Under the pieces are notes generated by a model. The model was given only the letters and a program-made list of their open reading frames with translations. It did no database searches and was not told where the DNA came from. A stretch of DNA of 33,351 nt, taken from assembly GCA_001783515.1 (NCBI GenBank), contig MFMN01000013.1, positions 1 to 33,351 of the forward strand. Reading direction: 5' to 3'. A program made the translations under genes and the position numbers. The stretch is from Candidatus Kaiserbacteria bacterium RIFCSPLOWO2_12_FULL_50_10. Lineage in GTDB: Bacteria; Patescibacteriota; Minisyncoccia; Phycocordibacterales; UBA918. Below, piece by piece: positions 1 to 8,123 of this stretch (position 1 is its first letter; each line of letters opens with the position of its first letter).

Positions 1-222
1 AAGATATGCCTGGCCGCTTACAGTCGGTACCGCGGTGCCAAGCGCACCTGCACCGTAGTCTGCGACGCTGAGGGTTGCGACAGTCCGTGCGTCCGTGGTT
101 GCGGCAATTTCTTCGGAGGTGTCACCACCCATAAAGAAGAAGGCGAGAAGGATAAGTGCAAGTGCGCCCGCGCTGATGCGGACTGATTTTTTCTTGCAGA
201 ATGATTGCATATTATTTTTCAT
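1..222 (-). CDS. Membrane-fusion/HlyD-like periplasmic adaptor, N-terminal fragment (continues past window start)
   Basis: Open minus frame from ATG at 222 (MKNNMQSFCKKKSVRISAGALALILLAFFFMGGDTSEEIAATTDARTVATLSVADYG...VSGQAYL): N-terminal TM helix then a V.G-type segment typical of RND adaptor N-termini; its start overlaps the marR stop. Confidence 0.5.
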   Translation of the reverse strand, partial: MKNNMQSFCKKKSVRISAGALALILLAFFFMGGDTSEEIAATTDARTVATLSVADYGAGALGTAVPTVSGQAYL

Positions 223-682
223 AGATGGTTGTTGCTATTTTTTTGGTAAGTCGCGCATATTCGGCGAGTTCGTCATCAGTTAATGAGGTGAGAATTTTTT
301 CAAATTCTTGCGTTACGATTTTGTCAGTTTTTGCAAGATTACGCTTGCCGGCAGCAGTAGGGTGGAGGAGGAGGCTGCGGCTGTCCTCTGGGTTCGGTAC
401 TTTTTTTACAAGGTCCTGCGACGCAAGCTCTTGTATGAGCTGTGTTGCTGCAGGACTCGTAATGCCTAAGAGCTCGGCAATCTTTTTTATGGTCATATCC
501 GTGCGAGCGCAGATACTGCCGAGTGCCATGCATTGCGGTAGGGAAGTAATACGTTCTGCGCGTACGCGTTCACCGATGCGTACATGCATGTGCTGTTTAA
601 TGCCGCGCCATGCATTTGAGATGTTCTGCAAAGTCTCCGCACGCGTAGGTGGGGGAGATGTTGCTACATTATTTCTTGTCAT
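212..682 (-). CDS. MarR-family transcriptional regulator (start at internal Met, MTRNNVATSPPP)
   Basis: Winged-helix pattern: MTIKKIAELLGITSPAATQLIQELASQDLVKKVPNPEDSRSLLLHPTAAGK. Confidence 0.85.
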   Translation of the reverse strand: MTRNNVATSPPPTRAETLQNISNAWRGIKQHMHVRIGERVRAERITSLPQCMALGSICARTDMTIKKIAELLGITSPAATQLIQELASQDLVKKVPNPEDSRSLLLHPTAAGKRNLAKTDKIVTQEFEKILTSLTDDELAEYARLTKKIATTIYEK

Positions 683-687
683 ATATG

Positions 688-702
688 TAAGTATCTTACT
701 TA
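688..702. promoter_or_regulatory. Candidate MarR operator: palindrome TAAGTA-TCT-TACTTA overlapping the marR -10 region
   Basis: Perfect 6-bp inverted repeat just upstream of the inferred marR start (682). Confidence 0.5.
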
Positions 703-794
703 TCTTTCGTGCGGTGTCAAGAACACGAGAGCGCAGGGTGGGTGCGCCTATATAGAACTTTGCATTTTCAAGGTCTTGCTGGTAGATTAGGCAC

Positions 795-2492
795 ATGTCT
801 CCACATTCGCCACAGCACATGCTCAAAGAAGCAATTCAAGCGGCCGTTCACGAAACCTTCGGGGTATTTACCGCGTCGTTTACCGTTGAACATCCGGCAG
901 AGCTTGCGCATGGCGACTACGCAACGAATGTCGCGCTGGTGATTGCCAAAGAAGTTGGGCAGTCGCCACGCGATATTGCGTCGCAGCTCAAGGCAAGGCT
1001 CGAAGGTACGCTCCCCGAGGTAGCGGCCATCGAAGTCGCTGGCGCGGGCTTTCTCAATTTTCGCCTTGCACGCTCCTATTTTGCGGATGTTGTTTCTGGA
1101 ATCCTTGCAGCGCCACACGCATGGGGCGCGTCGACGCACTTCGCCGGAGAGAAGGTGCTGCTTGAATACACAAGTCCTAACCTCATCAAACCACTTCACG
1201 TCGGCAATCTCGTCGGCAACATTATTGGTGAATCGCTCGCGCGTCTCTATGCGTTTGCAGGCGCGCAGGTTACCCGTGTGAATTACCCGTCCGATATCGG
1301 ACTCACGGTCGCAAAAGGCGTCTGGGCGCTGAAAGAGCACGGGCTCGACGTGCACGATATTCACGCAGTCGGCAAAGCTTACGTGCTTGGCAATGCAGCC
1401 TATGAAGACGGTTCGCGTAAAGACGACATCGAAGCAGTAAACCGCGCGCTGTATGCAAAAAACGACGAGGAACTTACCGCGCTCCATGAAGCAGCACTCC
1501 GTACCGCGCTCGGCGAGCTCGATACGCTTTGTGCGCAGCTCGGCACGACGTTCGACGACGTTATCTACGAAAGCGAAGCTGGCCCACGCGGACTCGAAAT
1601 GGTTCGTGCCCATATTGCTGACGGCGTGTTCGATGAATCAAACGGCGCGGTTATCTACCGTGGTGAAAAAGTTGACCTGCACACACGTGTCTTTATCAAC
1701 GCGCAAGGACTGCCAACCTACGAAGCAAAGGATATTGGCAACTTCGCCCTCAAGCACGAGCGACATCCTGCGTGGACGCGCATGCTGGTGGTCACGGGCG
1801 GCGAACAACGCGAGTATTTCAAAGTCATGTTCGCTGCCGCCCGTGAAGTATTCACCGAGGCTTCAAACCGAATCATGCAGCACGTTCCCACTGGCTTTCT
1901 CACACTTACGACCGGCAAAATGTCGTCACGCCTCGGCAATGTCCTCACTGCGGACGAAGTGCTCGGCGACCTCCGCGAAGCCGCACGCGAACGAGCCGCA
2001 GAAAGTCGCGCAGAAAACATAGACGAGCTCGCGGACCTCATTGCTGTTGCTGCACTCAAGTACCAAATCCTCCGCCAAGCAATTGGTTCAGATATTGTGT
2101 TTGATAAAGAGCGGGCACTCTCCTTTGAAGGCGCATCGGGTCCATATCTCCAATACACGCACGCACGCATCGGCTCGCTTACTGAAAAAGCACTCGCGGC
2201 AGGCGTCGCAGAAGTCGCAACAATTACTCCTGAGGGGCCCTACGAAATAGAGCGAGTGCTCTACCGTTTCCCTGAAGTTGTCGCGGAAGCAACCACCGCA
2301 CACGAACCGCATCAGCTCGTCACCTATCTCACCGAACTTGCAGGAAGCTTCAATAGTTTCTACGCACATGAACGTATTGCCGATGCCACCGACCCGTACG
2401 CTCCGTATAAACTCGCCATTGCGAAGGCGGTAAAGGCAACCATCGCAAACGGCATGTACCTCCTCGGCACCACCGCACCAGAAAAAATGTAG
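795..2492 (+). CDS. argS: Arginyl-tRNA synthetase
   Basis: AHGDYATNVAL..., EYTSPNLIKPLHVGNLVGNIIGESLARL (HIGH-like), terminal ALBP-type domain; extended -10 TGgTAGATT ends 6 nt before ATG 795. Confidence 0.95.
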   Translation: MSPHSPQHMLKEAIQAAVHETFGVFTASFTVEHPAELAHGDYATNVALVIAKEVGQSPRDIASQLKARLEGTLPEVAAIEVAGAGFLNFRLARSYFADVVSGILAAPHAWGASTHFAGEKVLLEYTSPNLIKPLHVGNLVGNIIGESLARLYAFAGAQVTRVNYPSDIGLTVAKGVWALKEHGLDVHDIHAVGKAYVLGNAAYEDGSRKDDIEAVNRALYAKNDEELTALHEAALRTALGELDTLCAQLGTTFDDVIYESEAGPRGLEMVRAHIADGVFDESNGAVIYRGEKVDLHTRVFINAQGLPTYEAKDIGNFALKHERHPAWTRMLVVTGGEQREYFKVMFAAAREVFTEASNRIMQHVPTGFLTLTTGKMSSRLGNVLTADEVLGDLREAARERAAESRAENIDELADLIAVAALKYQILRQAIGSDIVFDKERALSFEGASGPYLQYTHARIGSLTEKALAAGVAEVATITPEGPYEIERVLYRFPEVVAEATTAHEPHQLVTYLTELAGSFNSFYAHERIADATDPYAPYKLAIAKAVKATIANGMYLLGTTAPEKM

Positions 2493-2509
2493 CGCACGCT
2501 ACATTTTTT
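2482..2509. terminator. Bidirectional intrinsic terminator shared by convergent argS and NUDIX gene
   Basis: AAAAAATGTAGCG-CA-CGCTACATTTTTT, perfect 13-bp stem with A/T tails. Confidence 0.85.
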
Positions 2510-2912
2510 GTATGCCCTTGAGAAGCTCTGTATATTCCGCCAAGGTTTCTGTAAATGCATCAGGATGTACCCACTGCGCGACGCGGATTTCGCGGGACGG
2601 ACTGAGTGTGATGTCGCCCCTGAGTTCGATGCGAAAAAGGTGAGTCACTGTTTTGTAGGGGAGTCCGATGTAGAACACCCAGTGCGTGTGTGCGCCGAGA
2701 TAGGTGGTTGTATGAAGGTTATCGCCGGGGCAAGTGAATGCAATTTCTTCTTCGAGTTCTCGCCAAAGTGCTTCTTCAGGCGTTTCGCCTTGTTCGAGCC
2801 CGCCACCCGGGAGCGACCAGCGGCGTCGCCACGGCTCAAGCCAGCCACGCACGCCAACATGCATGCCGTCGCGACGAGTAATAAGTGCCTTTGCGCGTTG
2901 CCTTGGTTTCAC
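2499..2912 (-). CDS. NUDIX hydrolase (GTG start)
   Basis: Nudix box-like GGGLEQGETPEEALWRELEEEI. Confidence 0.88.
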   Translation of the reverse strand: MKPRQRAKALITRRDGMHVGVRGWLEPWRRRWSLPGGGLEQGETPEEALWRELEEEIAFTCPGDNLHTTTYLGAHTHWVFYIGLPYKTVTHLFRIELRGDITLSPSREIRVAQWVHPDAFTETLAEYTELLKGIQKM

Positions 2913-2990
2913 TCTTCGATACTAGCATTTCCGTGATGAACGTGCTAGTGTTTATTCGATTGTTCTTCAACCCCTTTTAGGAGCACTCCC

Positions 2991-3998
2991 ATGTTTCGCA
3001 CCATCCTACGATTCATTCGGCACGTGTTCCTAGAACTACGTGAACGAAAAAGCACCTACACCCGTATTCGCAATAGCCTGCACATTGCCATGCTCGCACG
3101 CCACGCAAGTGACGCTGATCGAGCTGAGGCAGACGCCATTATCGAGTACAAACTCGGCCACGCTCGGCCACGAGTGATTGGCGGCATCGTTGCGCTGCGG
3201 CTTCTCTTTGAAACCGTGCGTATGCCCAAAATGGCACGCCGCGCAGGAAGTGAACGCTTCATGCTCATGTGGCTCTACCTCACGACGCTCTCCGATATGC
3301 TCGACAGCATGAGCGCGTCGCTCGCGCCGGATGAATTGCGTGATCGGGTACATGCGTCGCTCCTTTTGCGCTCGATATCGGTGCGCATCTTAGCGCTGCT
3401 GCATCAGGCGCGTATGCCAAGCTCCCGTATTCGCAACGTGGAAATGCTGCTCGAGAAACTCCGCGAGCACTGCATCCGCGAGGTCAGTGGGCGAAGCGCG
3501 CAGGCGAAGCAGCTCACCAGCTCTGCGTGTCGCAATCGGCATCGGGCGAAGATGCATCTGTGTGCTGAGCTTTTCATGCATATGCTCTACCCGCTCTCGG
3601 CACTCTCGGCGCAAGACGTGCAGACATTCGCAACGTTCATGGCACGCACGCAGATGATCGGCGACGTAGCGGATCTCTCGCAAGACATCCTGCTGAAAAA
3701 TCACGACAACGCCGCCTGCATGAAATTGCTCCTTTTCCCGAAGGAGTACGAGGCGATGCTTGCGTATGCGCACAAGCACCCACGTGAGAAGGTGAATCCA
3801 CGGACGCTCAGGCGTCATGTACCGTATGCGTATTACGCGCTCCTGCGATGGCATGCGCAGCTCGGCAACGTCATGGTGGCAAACCGGGGTGACCCTGCAT
3901 GTCGCCTGCTGCGATGGTGGGGAAGCATGTTCTTTCTTCTTTACCCAAACCTTCGAAACTGCATCTATCGCATCGCGCCTCATCGCGCCGTGTTTTGA
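2991..3998 (+). CDS. Hypothetical alpha-helical protein (possible distant isoprenoid-synthase-like fold)
   Basis: 335-aa ORF with SD (aggag) before ATG and a terminator after; two Asp-rich helices (LTTLSDMLDSM; QMIGDVADLSQDI). Confidence 0.75.
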   Translation: MFRTILRFIRHVFLELRERKSTYTRIRNSLHIAMLARHASDADRAEADAIIEYKLGHARPRVIGGIVALRLLFETVRMPKMARRAGSERFMLMWLYLTTLSDMLDSMSASLAPDELRDRVHASLLLRSISVRILALLHQARMPSSRIRNVEMLLEKLREHCIREVSGRSAQAKQLTSSACRNRHRAKMHLCAELFMHMLYPLSALSAQDVQTFATFMARTQMIGDVADLSQDILLKNHDNAACMKLLLFPKEYEAMLAYAHKHPREKVNPRTLRRHVPYAYYALLRWHAQLGNVMVANRGDPACRLLRWWGSMFFLLYPNLRNCIYRIAPHRAVF

Positions 3999-4020
3999 TC
4001 AGAGAGAAAAGAGGAATAAA

Positions 4021-4053
4021 AGCCGGACGCTCCCAAGCGCCCGGCTCTTTTTT
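4021..4053 (+). terminator. Intrinsic terminator
   Basis: AGCCGGACGCT-CCCA-AGCGCCCGGCT then TTTTTT. Confidence 0.75.
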
Positions 4054-4080
4054 GTGAATATATAACTCTGTTAAACACGC

Positions 4081-4143
4081 GGATTTAACTACACAGTAAT
4101 CAAAAACATTACACGCCACTTTTGTCATCCTGGAAGGATCCAG
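4081..4143 (+). repeat. Repeat family A, solo 63-bp unit
   Basis: GGATTTAACTAC...CACTTTTGTCATCCTGGAAGGATCCAG; same 63-bp layout as other copies. Confidence 0.85.
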
Positions 4144-4187
4144 TCGCTAGAAGATAACATCTTCAGACTTGTTGCTAAGCCTAATGG

Positions 4188-4829
4188 CTACTCTTTAGAA
4201 GGACTAATACGAGGTTTTCGCGCCTGCCGACGACGATATTCTTCGGGAGTTTCTTTCTTTTTGTTCCCGAACTTTTTCTTCATCTTATCAACACGGTCGG
4301 CATAGCCAAGCATGCGGTGGTCAACTTGGTGCATCGAGCCAATAGCTCGGCGTGCCTTTTGCCACATTTTATTTTGCGGACGATTTTGCTTCACGCCGCG
4401 CCACGAGTTGCAGCGCGCATGCGTGAGCTGGAGGTTCGAAACATCGCTATTGAGCGCGCCGTTTTCATCCATAGTGGTATCGATATGGTCGAGTGAGAAG
4501 TCGCCATTGAGCGGCCTCTTGCAGAGCATACAATTCGCACCATCACGCTCGAGGAGTGCTTCGCGCAGCTTCTCCTTGTTATTTTGAAACTTGGTATCGT
4601 ATTTTTGCTTGCTACGCATGGTGCGCTTGCGGCGGCGATATGAGACCTCATCGAAGACGCACATGAAGCGCTGGAGGAGCATCTCGTCCGCACGCTCAGG
4701 CGGCAGCTTCGCGTATTCCTCCTCGCTCATGTAGGTATTGAGCCAACGCCAAAGCCACCGGAAGGGCGCCGGCTCAGAGAAGAATTTCTGGTACCAATCG
4801 GTATAAATAAAGCTATAATCGACCTGCAT
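4188..4829 (-). CDS. HNH endonuclease (start probably internal Met at 4829)
   Basis: LLERDGANCMLCKRPL...FSLDHIDTTMDENGALNSDVSNLQLTHARCNSWRG: Cx2C + DHI + N + H HNH core. Confidence 0.85.
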   Translation of the reverse strand: MQVDYSFIYTDWYQKFFSEPAPFRWLWRWLNTYMSEEEYAKLPPERADEMLLQRFMCVFDEVSYRRRKRTMRSKQKYDTKFQNNKEKLREALLERDGANCMLCKRPLNGDFSLDHIDTTMDENGALNSDVSNLQLTHARCNSWRGVKQNRPQNKMWQKARRAIGSMHQVDHRMLGYADRVDKMKKKFGNKKKETPEEYRRRQARKPRISPSKE

Positions 4830-4959
4830 AGGAAACTGCACGCATGCTACCAGAGCCTTTGCACAATAGCAATATGAATCAAGGTAAGTTTGTGGTACGA
4901 TGATTACGCATTGCCGAGGTAGCATGCCTTGGTTCTTTCACTTTTTTGAGGAGTATTCC

Positions 4960-5385
4960 ATGGAAACATCCGTCGCGGCAGACTTCGACATACAAGTCGA
5001 AATGAAAGACTTTTGCGAGGGAGACTGGTGGCTCGCCTATCTTCTCCTTGTCCGGCACCATACGCATATTCATATCGGAACCATTACCGGGAAGTTCGAC
5101 ACCAAACGCGCCTTCACGTTTGTTGTCGAGCGTCCTCAAGGCGGCGCGAAGGGGTGTGTGCATGATTCAAGAGGTCACATTGGCTTTGACTTCGAAGCGC
5201 TCAACTTCTTGGACGAGTGTTCTGCCGAAGAAGCCCTGCGCACGCTCGCGGATACCATCTGGGAAAACGTCTGCGTCGCATACACGCACGCTCTGGCACG
5301 GAACGATACGCGCACCATGGATGCACTTCTCAAATTTCAAGACAGGCACAGCGCGTCAATCCGCCGCTTCATGCATCCCGTGTAA
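4960..5385 (+). CDS. Hypothetical protein
   Basis: ORF METSVAADFDIQVEMKDF...; SD gaggag 7 nt upstream; upstream extended -10 TGgTACGAT. Confidence 0.6.
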   Translation: METSVAADFDIQVEMKDFCEGDWWLAYLLLVRHHTHIHIGTITGKFDTKRAFTFVVERPQGGAKGCVHDSRGHIGFDFEALNFLDECSAEEALRTLADTIWENVCVAYTHALARNDTRTMDALLKFQDRHSASIRRFMHPV

Positions 5386-5422
5386 CACCCCCACACCCAC
5401 CATTGTTCCTTGCACTTTTTGC

Positions 5423-5449
5423 AAAGAGCGGCACCCGCCGCTCTTTTTT
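5423..5449 (+). terminator. Intrinsic terminator
   Basis: AAAGAGCGGC-ACCC-GCCGCTCTTTTTT. Confidence 0.8.
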
Positions 5450-5484
5450 CTTGCATCGTGAAGCGACAGTGGTACGATGCTCAC

Positions 5485-5763
5485 ATGAGCAAAGCATCTT
5501 CGACAGAAAAAACATTCACAGAGCGTGTACTTGATGCTGTGCGCGCAGTTCCTGCAGGCGAAACCCGATCCTACGCAGAAATAGCCCACCTTGCCGGAAG
5601 CCCGCAGGCAGCACGCTCAGTCGGGAGCATTATGAAAGCAAATACCGACCTTTCCGTACCATGCCACCGCGTTATCCGCAGCGACGGCACACTCGGCGCC
5701 TACAACGGCATCCGCGGACAATCAAAAGAGTCGCTCCTTCAAGCAGAACGCACAGGCGCATAG
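5485..5763 (+). CDS. Methylated-DNA--[protein]-cysteine methyltransferase, catalytic domain only
   Basis: VPAGETRSYAEIA...VPCHRVIRSDGTLGAYNGI: PCHRV active-site motif with Cys intact. Confidence 0.88.
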   Translation: MSKASSTEKTFTERVLDAVRAVPAGETRSYAEIAHLAGSPQAARSVGSIMKANTDLSVPCHRVIRSDGTLGAYNGIRGQSKESLLQAERTGA

Positions 5764-5834
5764 TGCCGCTTGGGTGTATAGTATGAAGAGGTGGCACACG
5801 ATAGGTTATTAAATAAATTGAATATACTATGTGT

Positions 5835-6194
5835 ATGAAATGTTATAACCAACGATGCTGGGCGAAGCGCATTGGTTACTACGCGGTCATGCTTGCAGCA
5901 CTCGTGCTCGCACTCCATGGCCTCGGAGCAATTCTAGGAATGGATCTAAGCCTCACCGGCATCCTCGGCGTAAGCGCCGTAGCAGAAGGCTGGGCGCATG
6001 TACTCCTCGGCGGAGTCGGACTCGTAGCAATGGTAGCACACTGCCGCTGCAGAAACTGCGAAGCCGCAACCGGAAACATGGACACGGACGATATGTCCAC
6101 GGGCGGTATGAGTATGAGCATGGGTCACAACTCCACAAAAAAGTGCGACAACTGCATGCAATGCAAAGGCGGCTGCACCCATCATGAGAGGTAG
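5835..6194 (+). CDS. Small membrane protein with Cys/His/Met-rich metal-binding-like tail (ORF could also start at 5829)
   Basis: Two hydrophobic segments, then CRCRNC, MDTDDMSTGGMSMSMGH, CDNCMQCKGGCTHH. Confidence 0.7.
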   Translation: MKCYNQRCWAKRIGYYAVMLAALVLALHGLGAILGMDLSLTGILGVSAVAEGWAHVLLGGVGLVAMVAHCRCRNCEAATGNMDTDDMSTGGMSMSMGHNSTKKCDNCMQCKGGCTHHER

Positions 6195-6221
6195 CAAAAA
6201 GCAAGGAAAAGAGAAGAGAAC

Positions 6222-6258
6222 AAAAGAACCACCGCAATCCCACAGCGTTGGTTCTTTT
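6222..6258 (+). terminator. Intrinsic terminator-like hairpin
   Basis: AAAAGAACCA...TGGTTCTTTT, perfect 10-bp stem. Confidence 0.6.
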
Positions 6259-6350
6259 ATTTCAGACGGAAGTGTAAAGAATAAGTTTTCAATATCCTGT
6301 CATATAATAAAAACAATTGCTATTCGGGTATATTTTGCTATAGTTTTCGT

Positions 6351-7685
6351 ATGACAGAAGAAGCATCAAAGAAGGTTCTAGAGGAACTTACAAAAAAACA
6401 GTTCGATAAACGCATATCTGACGCGCTTAATCAGTGCCGTAAAATTGGAAGGGAATACAATAGATATTTTCAATCAAAGAACGAGAATAAGCCAGCAATT
6501 ATTGATAGTATAGAGTCACGCCTGGACAAGGTAGTGGAAACTTACAAGGATTTATATACTCCAGTTGGTAGCTCAAAGATAGTTAATTTGCAAAAGCAGA
6601 TTGGTGAAATTAAAAAATTTCACATCACTCTTCTTGATGGTGATAAGTCGATAAGTTCAAAAATAAACGAGACACAGGAGAAAATTATTGATTTCTATAG
6701 CTATCTTTTTAATGTTGATGAGTCTGGTGTTGATAATGAAACAAGAATAAAATCAGCGATATCGGATATTGTAAAATTTTACGATAAGTATACAAGTGTA
6801 GATGAGAAAAATCCTGGATACAAGTTGGTAATAGAAAAGGCTCATGCGGAGATAGTCGGTTTCCATAAAGATGTGTTTTCTGCGAAAACTGGTAAGAAAA
6901 GTAAGGCTGATGATCTGTCTGACCAAATTGAAAAAATTGGTAGTTACCACGCATACTTAGAAAGAGAACTGAAGCCGTTCATTGCTGATACAAGAAACGC
7001 CATTCAGAGCGACAGAGAGGCGGTGAGTACATTGCTAGGGAATACAATTGGTCCTGTACTATATGAGGGGTTCCTGGAGTCAAAAAAGGAGTATGCTCAA
7101 ACACCAAGATATTTTGATTTATCAAAAGTTAAAAGTCTACAACTATATGTGGGATATCTCGTACTGAATCTCTGTATTTTGCTGTGGAGTAAGTTCGTCT
7201 CGTTCTTAAACTACGCTTTCTTTATTCTGCCTCTTTTGACATCGGCTGCTATTTTTGCCGTGTCACCAGAGAAGTTGTCCGAGTTTGTTACGCTTGGTGT
7301 AAATAATAAATTTCTTTCTGATGCATTAAATACAGTTCCTGTTTCGGCAAGAATAGTTATCAGTCTCCCATTGTGGTGGATTGCATGGTTTGGACATAAA
7401 AATTTAATGTACAACAAACGGATGTCTGAAGAATACAACCATAAGGCTCAGGTAACAAGAATGTATATTAAATTTACCTCTGATTCTGAGTCAAAAAAGT
7501 ATCCCCTACACGACACTCACAGAGTACGATTGTACGATGAGGTCATAAATGTGATTGCGAGACATCCAGGTAAGGTATTTGGTAAAGACGAGACCTTCCT
7601 GGATAAGGTTCTCGGAATCTTCTCGAAGAATATCAGTAATTCAGCAAATACCAAAACGTTGGCTTCGACTTTAAAAGACAACTAA
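6351..7685 (+). CDS. Hypothetical coiled-coil protein with two TM segments at the edge of the R-M island
   Basis: Long helical N-terminus, hydrophobic LQLYVGYLVLNLCILLW...FILPLLTSAAIFAV and IVISLPLWWIAWFG, then MSEEYNHKAQVTRMYIKF; extended -10 TGcTATAGT 6 nt before ATG. Confidence 0.75.
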   Translation: MTEEASKKVLEELTKKQFDKRISDALNQCRKIGREYNRYFQSKNENKPAIIDSIESRLDKVVETYKDLYTPVGSSKIVNLQKQIGEIKKFHITLLDGDKSISSKINETQEKIIDFYSYLFNVDESGVDNETRIKSAISDIVKFYDKYTSVDEKNPGYKLVIEKAHAEIVGFHKDVFSAKTGKKSKADDLSDQIEKIGSYHAYLERELKPFIADTRNAIQSDREAVSTLLGNTIGPVLYEGFLESKKEYAQTPRYFDLSKVKSLQLYVGYLVLNLCILLWSKFVSFLNYAFFILPLLTSAAIFAVSPEKLSEFVTLGVNNKFLSDALNTVPVSARIVISLPLWWIAWFGHKNLMYNKRMSEEYNHKAQVTRMYIKFTSDSESKKYPLHDTHRVRLYDEVINVIARHPGKVFGKDETFLDKVLGIFSKNISNSANTKTLASTLKDN

Positions 7686-7706
7686 GAAACGTAGGAAGTA
7701 AAACAT

Positions 7707-7730
7707 AAAACTCATCTTGCAGTGAGTTTT
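7707..7730 (+). terminator. Intrinsic terminator-like hairpin
   Basis: AAAACTCA-tcttgcag-TGAGTTTT. Confidence 0.55.
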
Positions 7731-7940
7731 ATTAAAGTCCATGTTGCGTTTTCCCGCTACACGAGAGGTGAATCTGGATATAGGATATGGAAAGAGTTTA
7801 TACGAGACGAACTTCAGAGTAAAGACATGTAGTTGTGCTGGAGGCGCTGAAAGGCTACCTCTATAACGGTAAATGAATAACTGGACTGGGGGAAAGAACA
7901 AAATATGTAAATAAAAGTAAACCGTGGTAAACTATCAATT

Positions 7941-8120
7941 ATGAGCGAGGAAAAAGATTTTTACACAGCTCAGCAAATTGCTGAAAAGCTTCAGGTCAAT
8001 ATTATGACTATTTACCGGTATATAAATGCCGGAAAGCTTAGCGGATATAAATTTGGTAAAGAATTTAGGATATCTGTTGAAGATTTTGAAACATTTTTAA
8101 AGGAGAACAAAGTTAAGTAA
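7941..8120 (+). CDS. 59-aa excisionase/MerR-type helix-turn-helix DNA-binding protein (below the ORF-track length cutoff)
   Basis: Own translation: MSEEKDFYTAQQIAEKLQVNIMTIYRYINAGKLSGYKFGKEFRISVEDFETFLKENKVK*; 3 nt before mod start; TGgTAAACT 7 nt upstream. Confidence 0.8.
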   Translation: MSEEKDFYTAQQIAEKLQVNIMTIYRYINAGKLSGYKFGKEFRISVEDFETFLKENKVK

Positions 8121-8123
8121 TAT

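Noticed and set aside
768-1613. 281-aa minus-strand ORF
   Set aside because: Fully antisense to argS, Arg/Cys-rich composition typical of the reverse of GC-rich coding DNA.
7722-7832. 36-codon GTG ORF (VSFIKVHVAFSRYTRGESGYRIWKEFIRDELQSKDM) between the 444-aa gene and the HTH gene
   Set aside because: Starts inside the terminator hairpin with no SD or -10; could be a gene remnant but not supportable alone.
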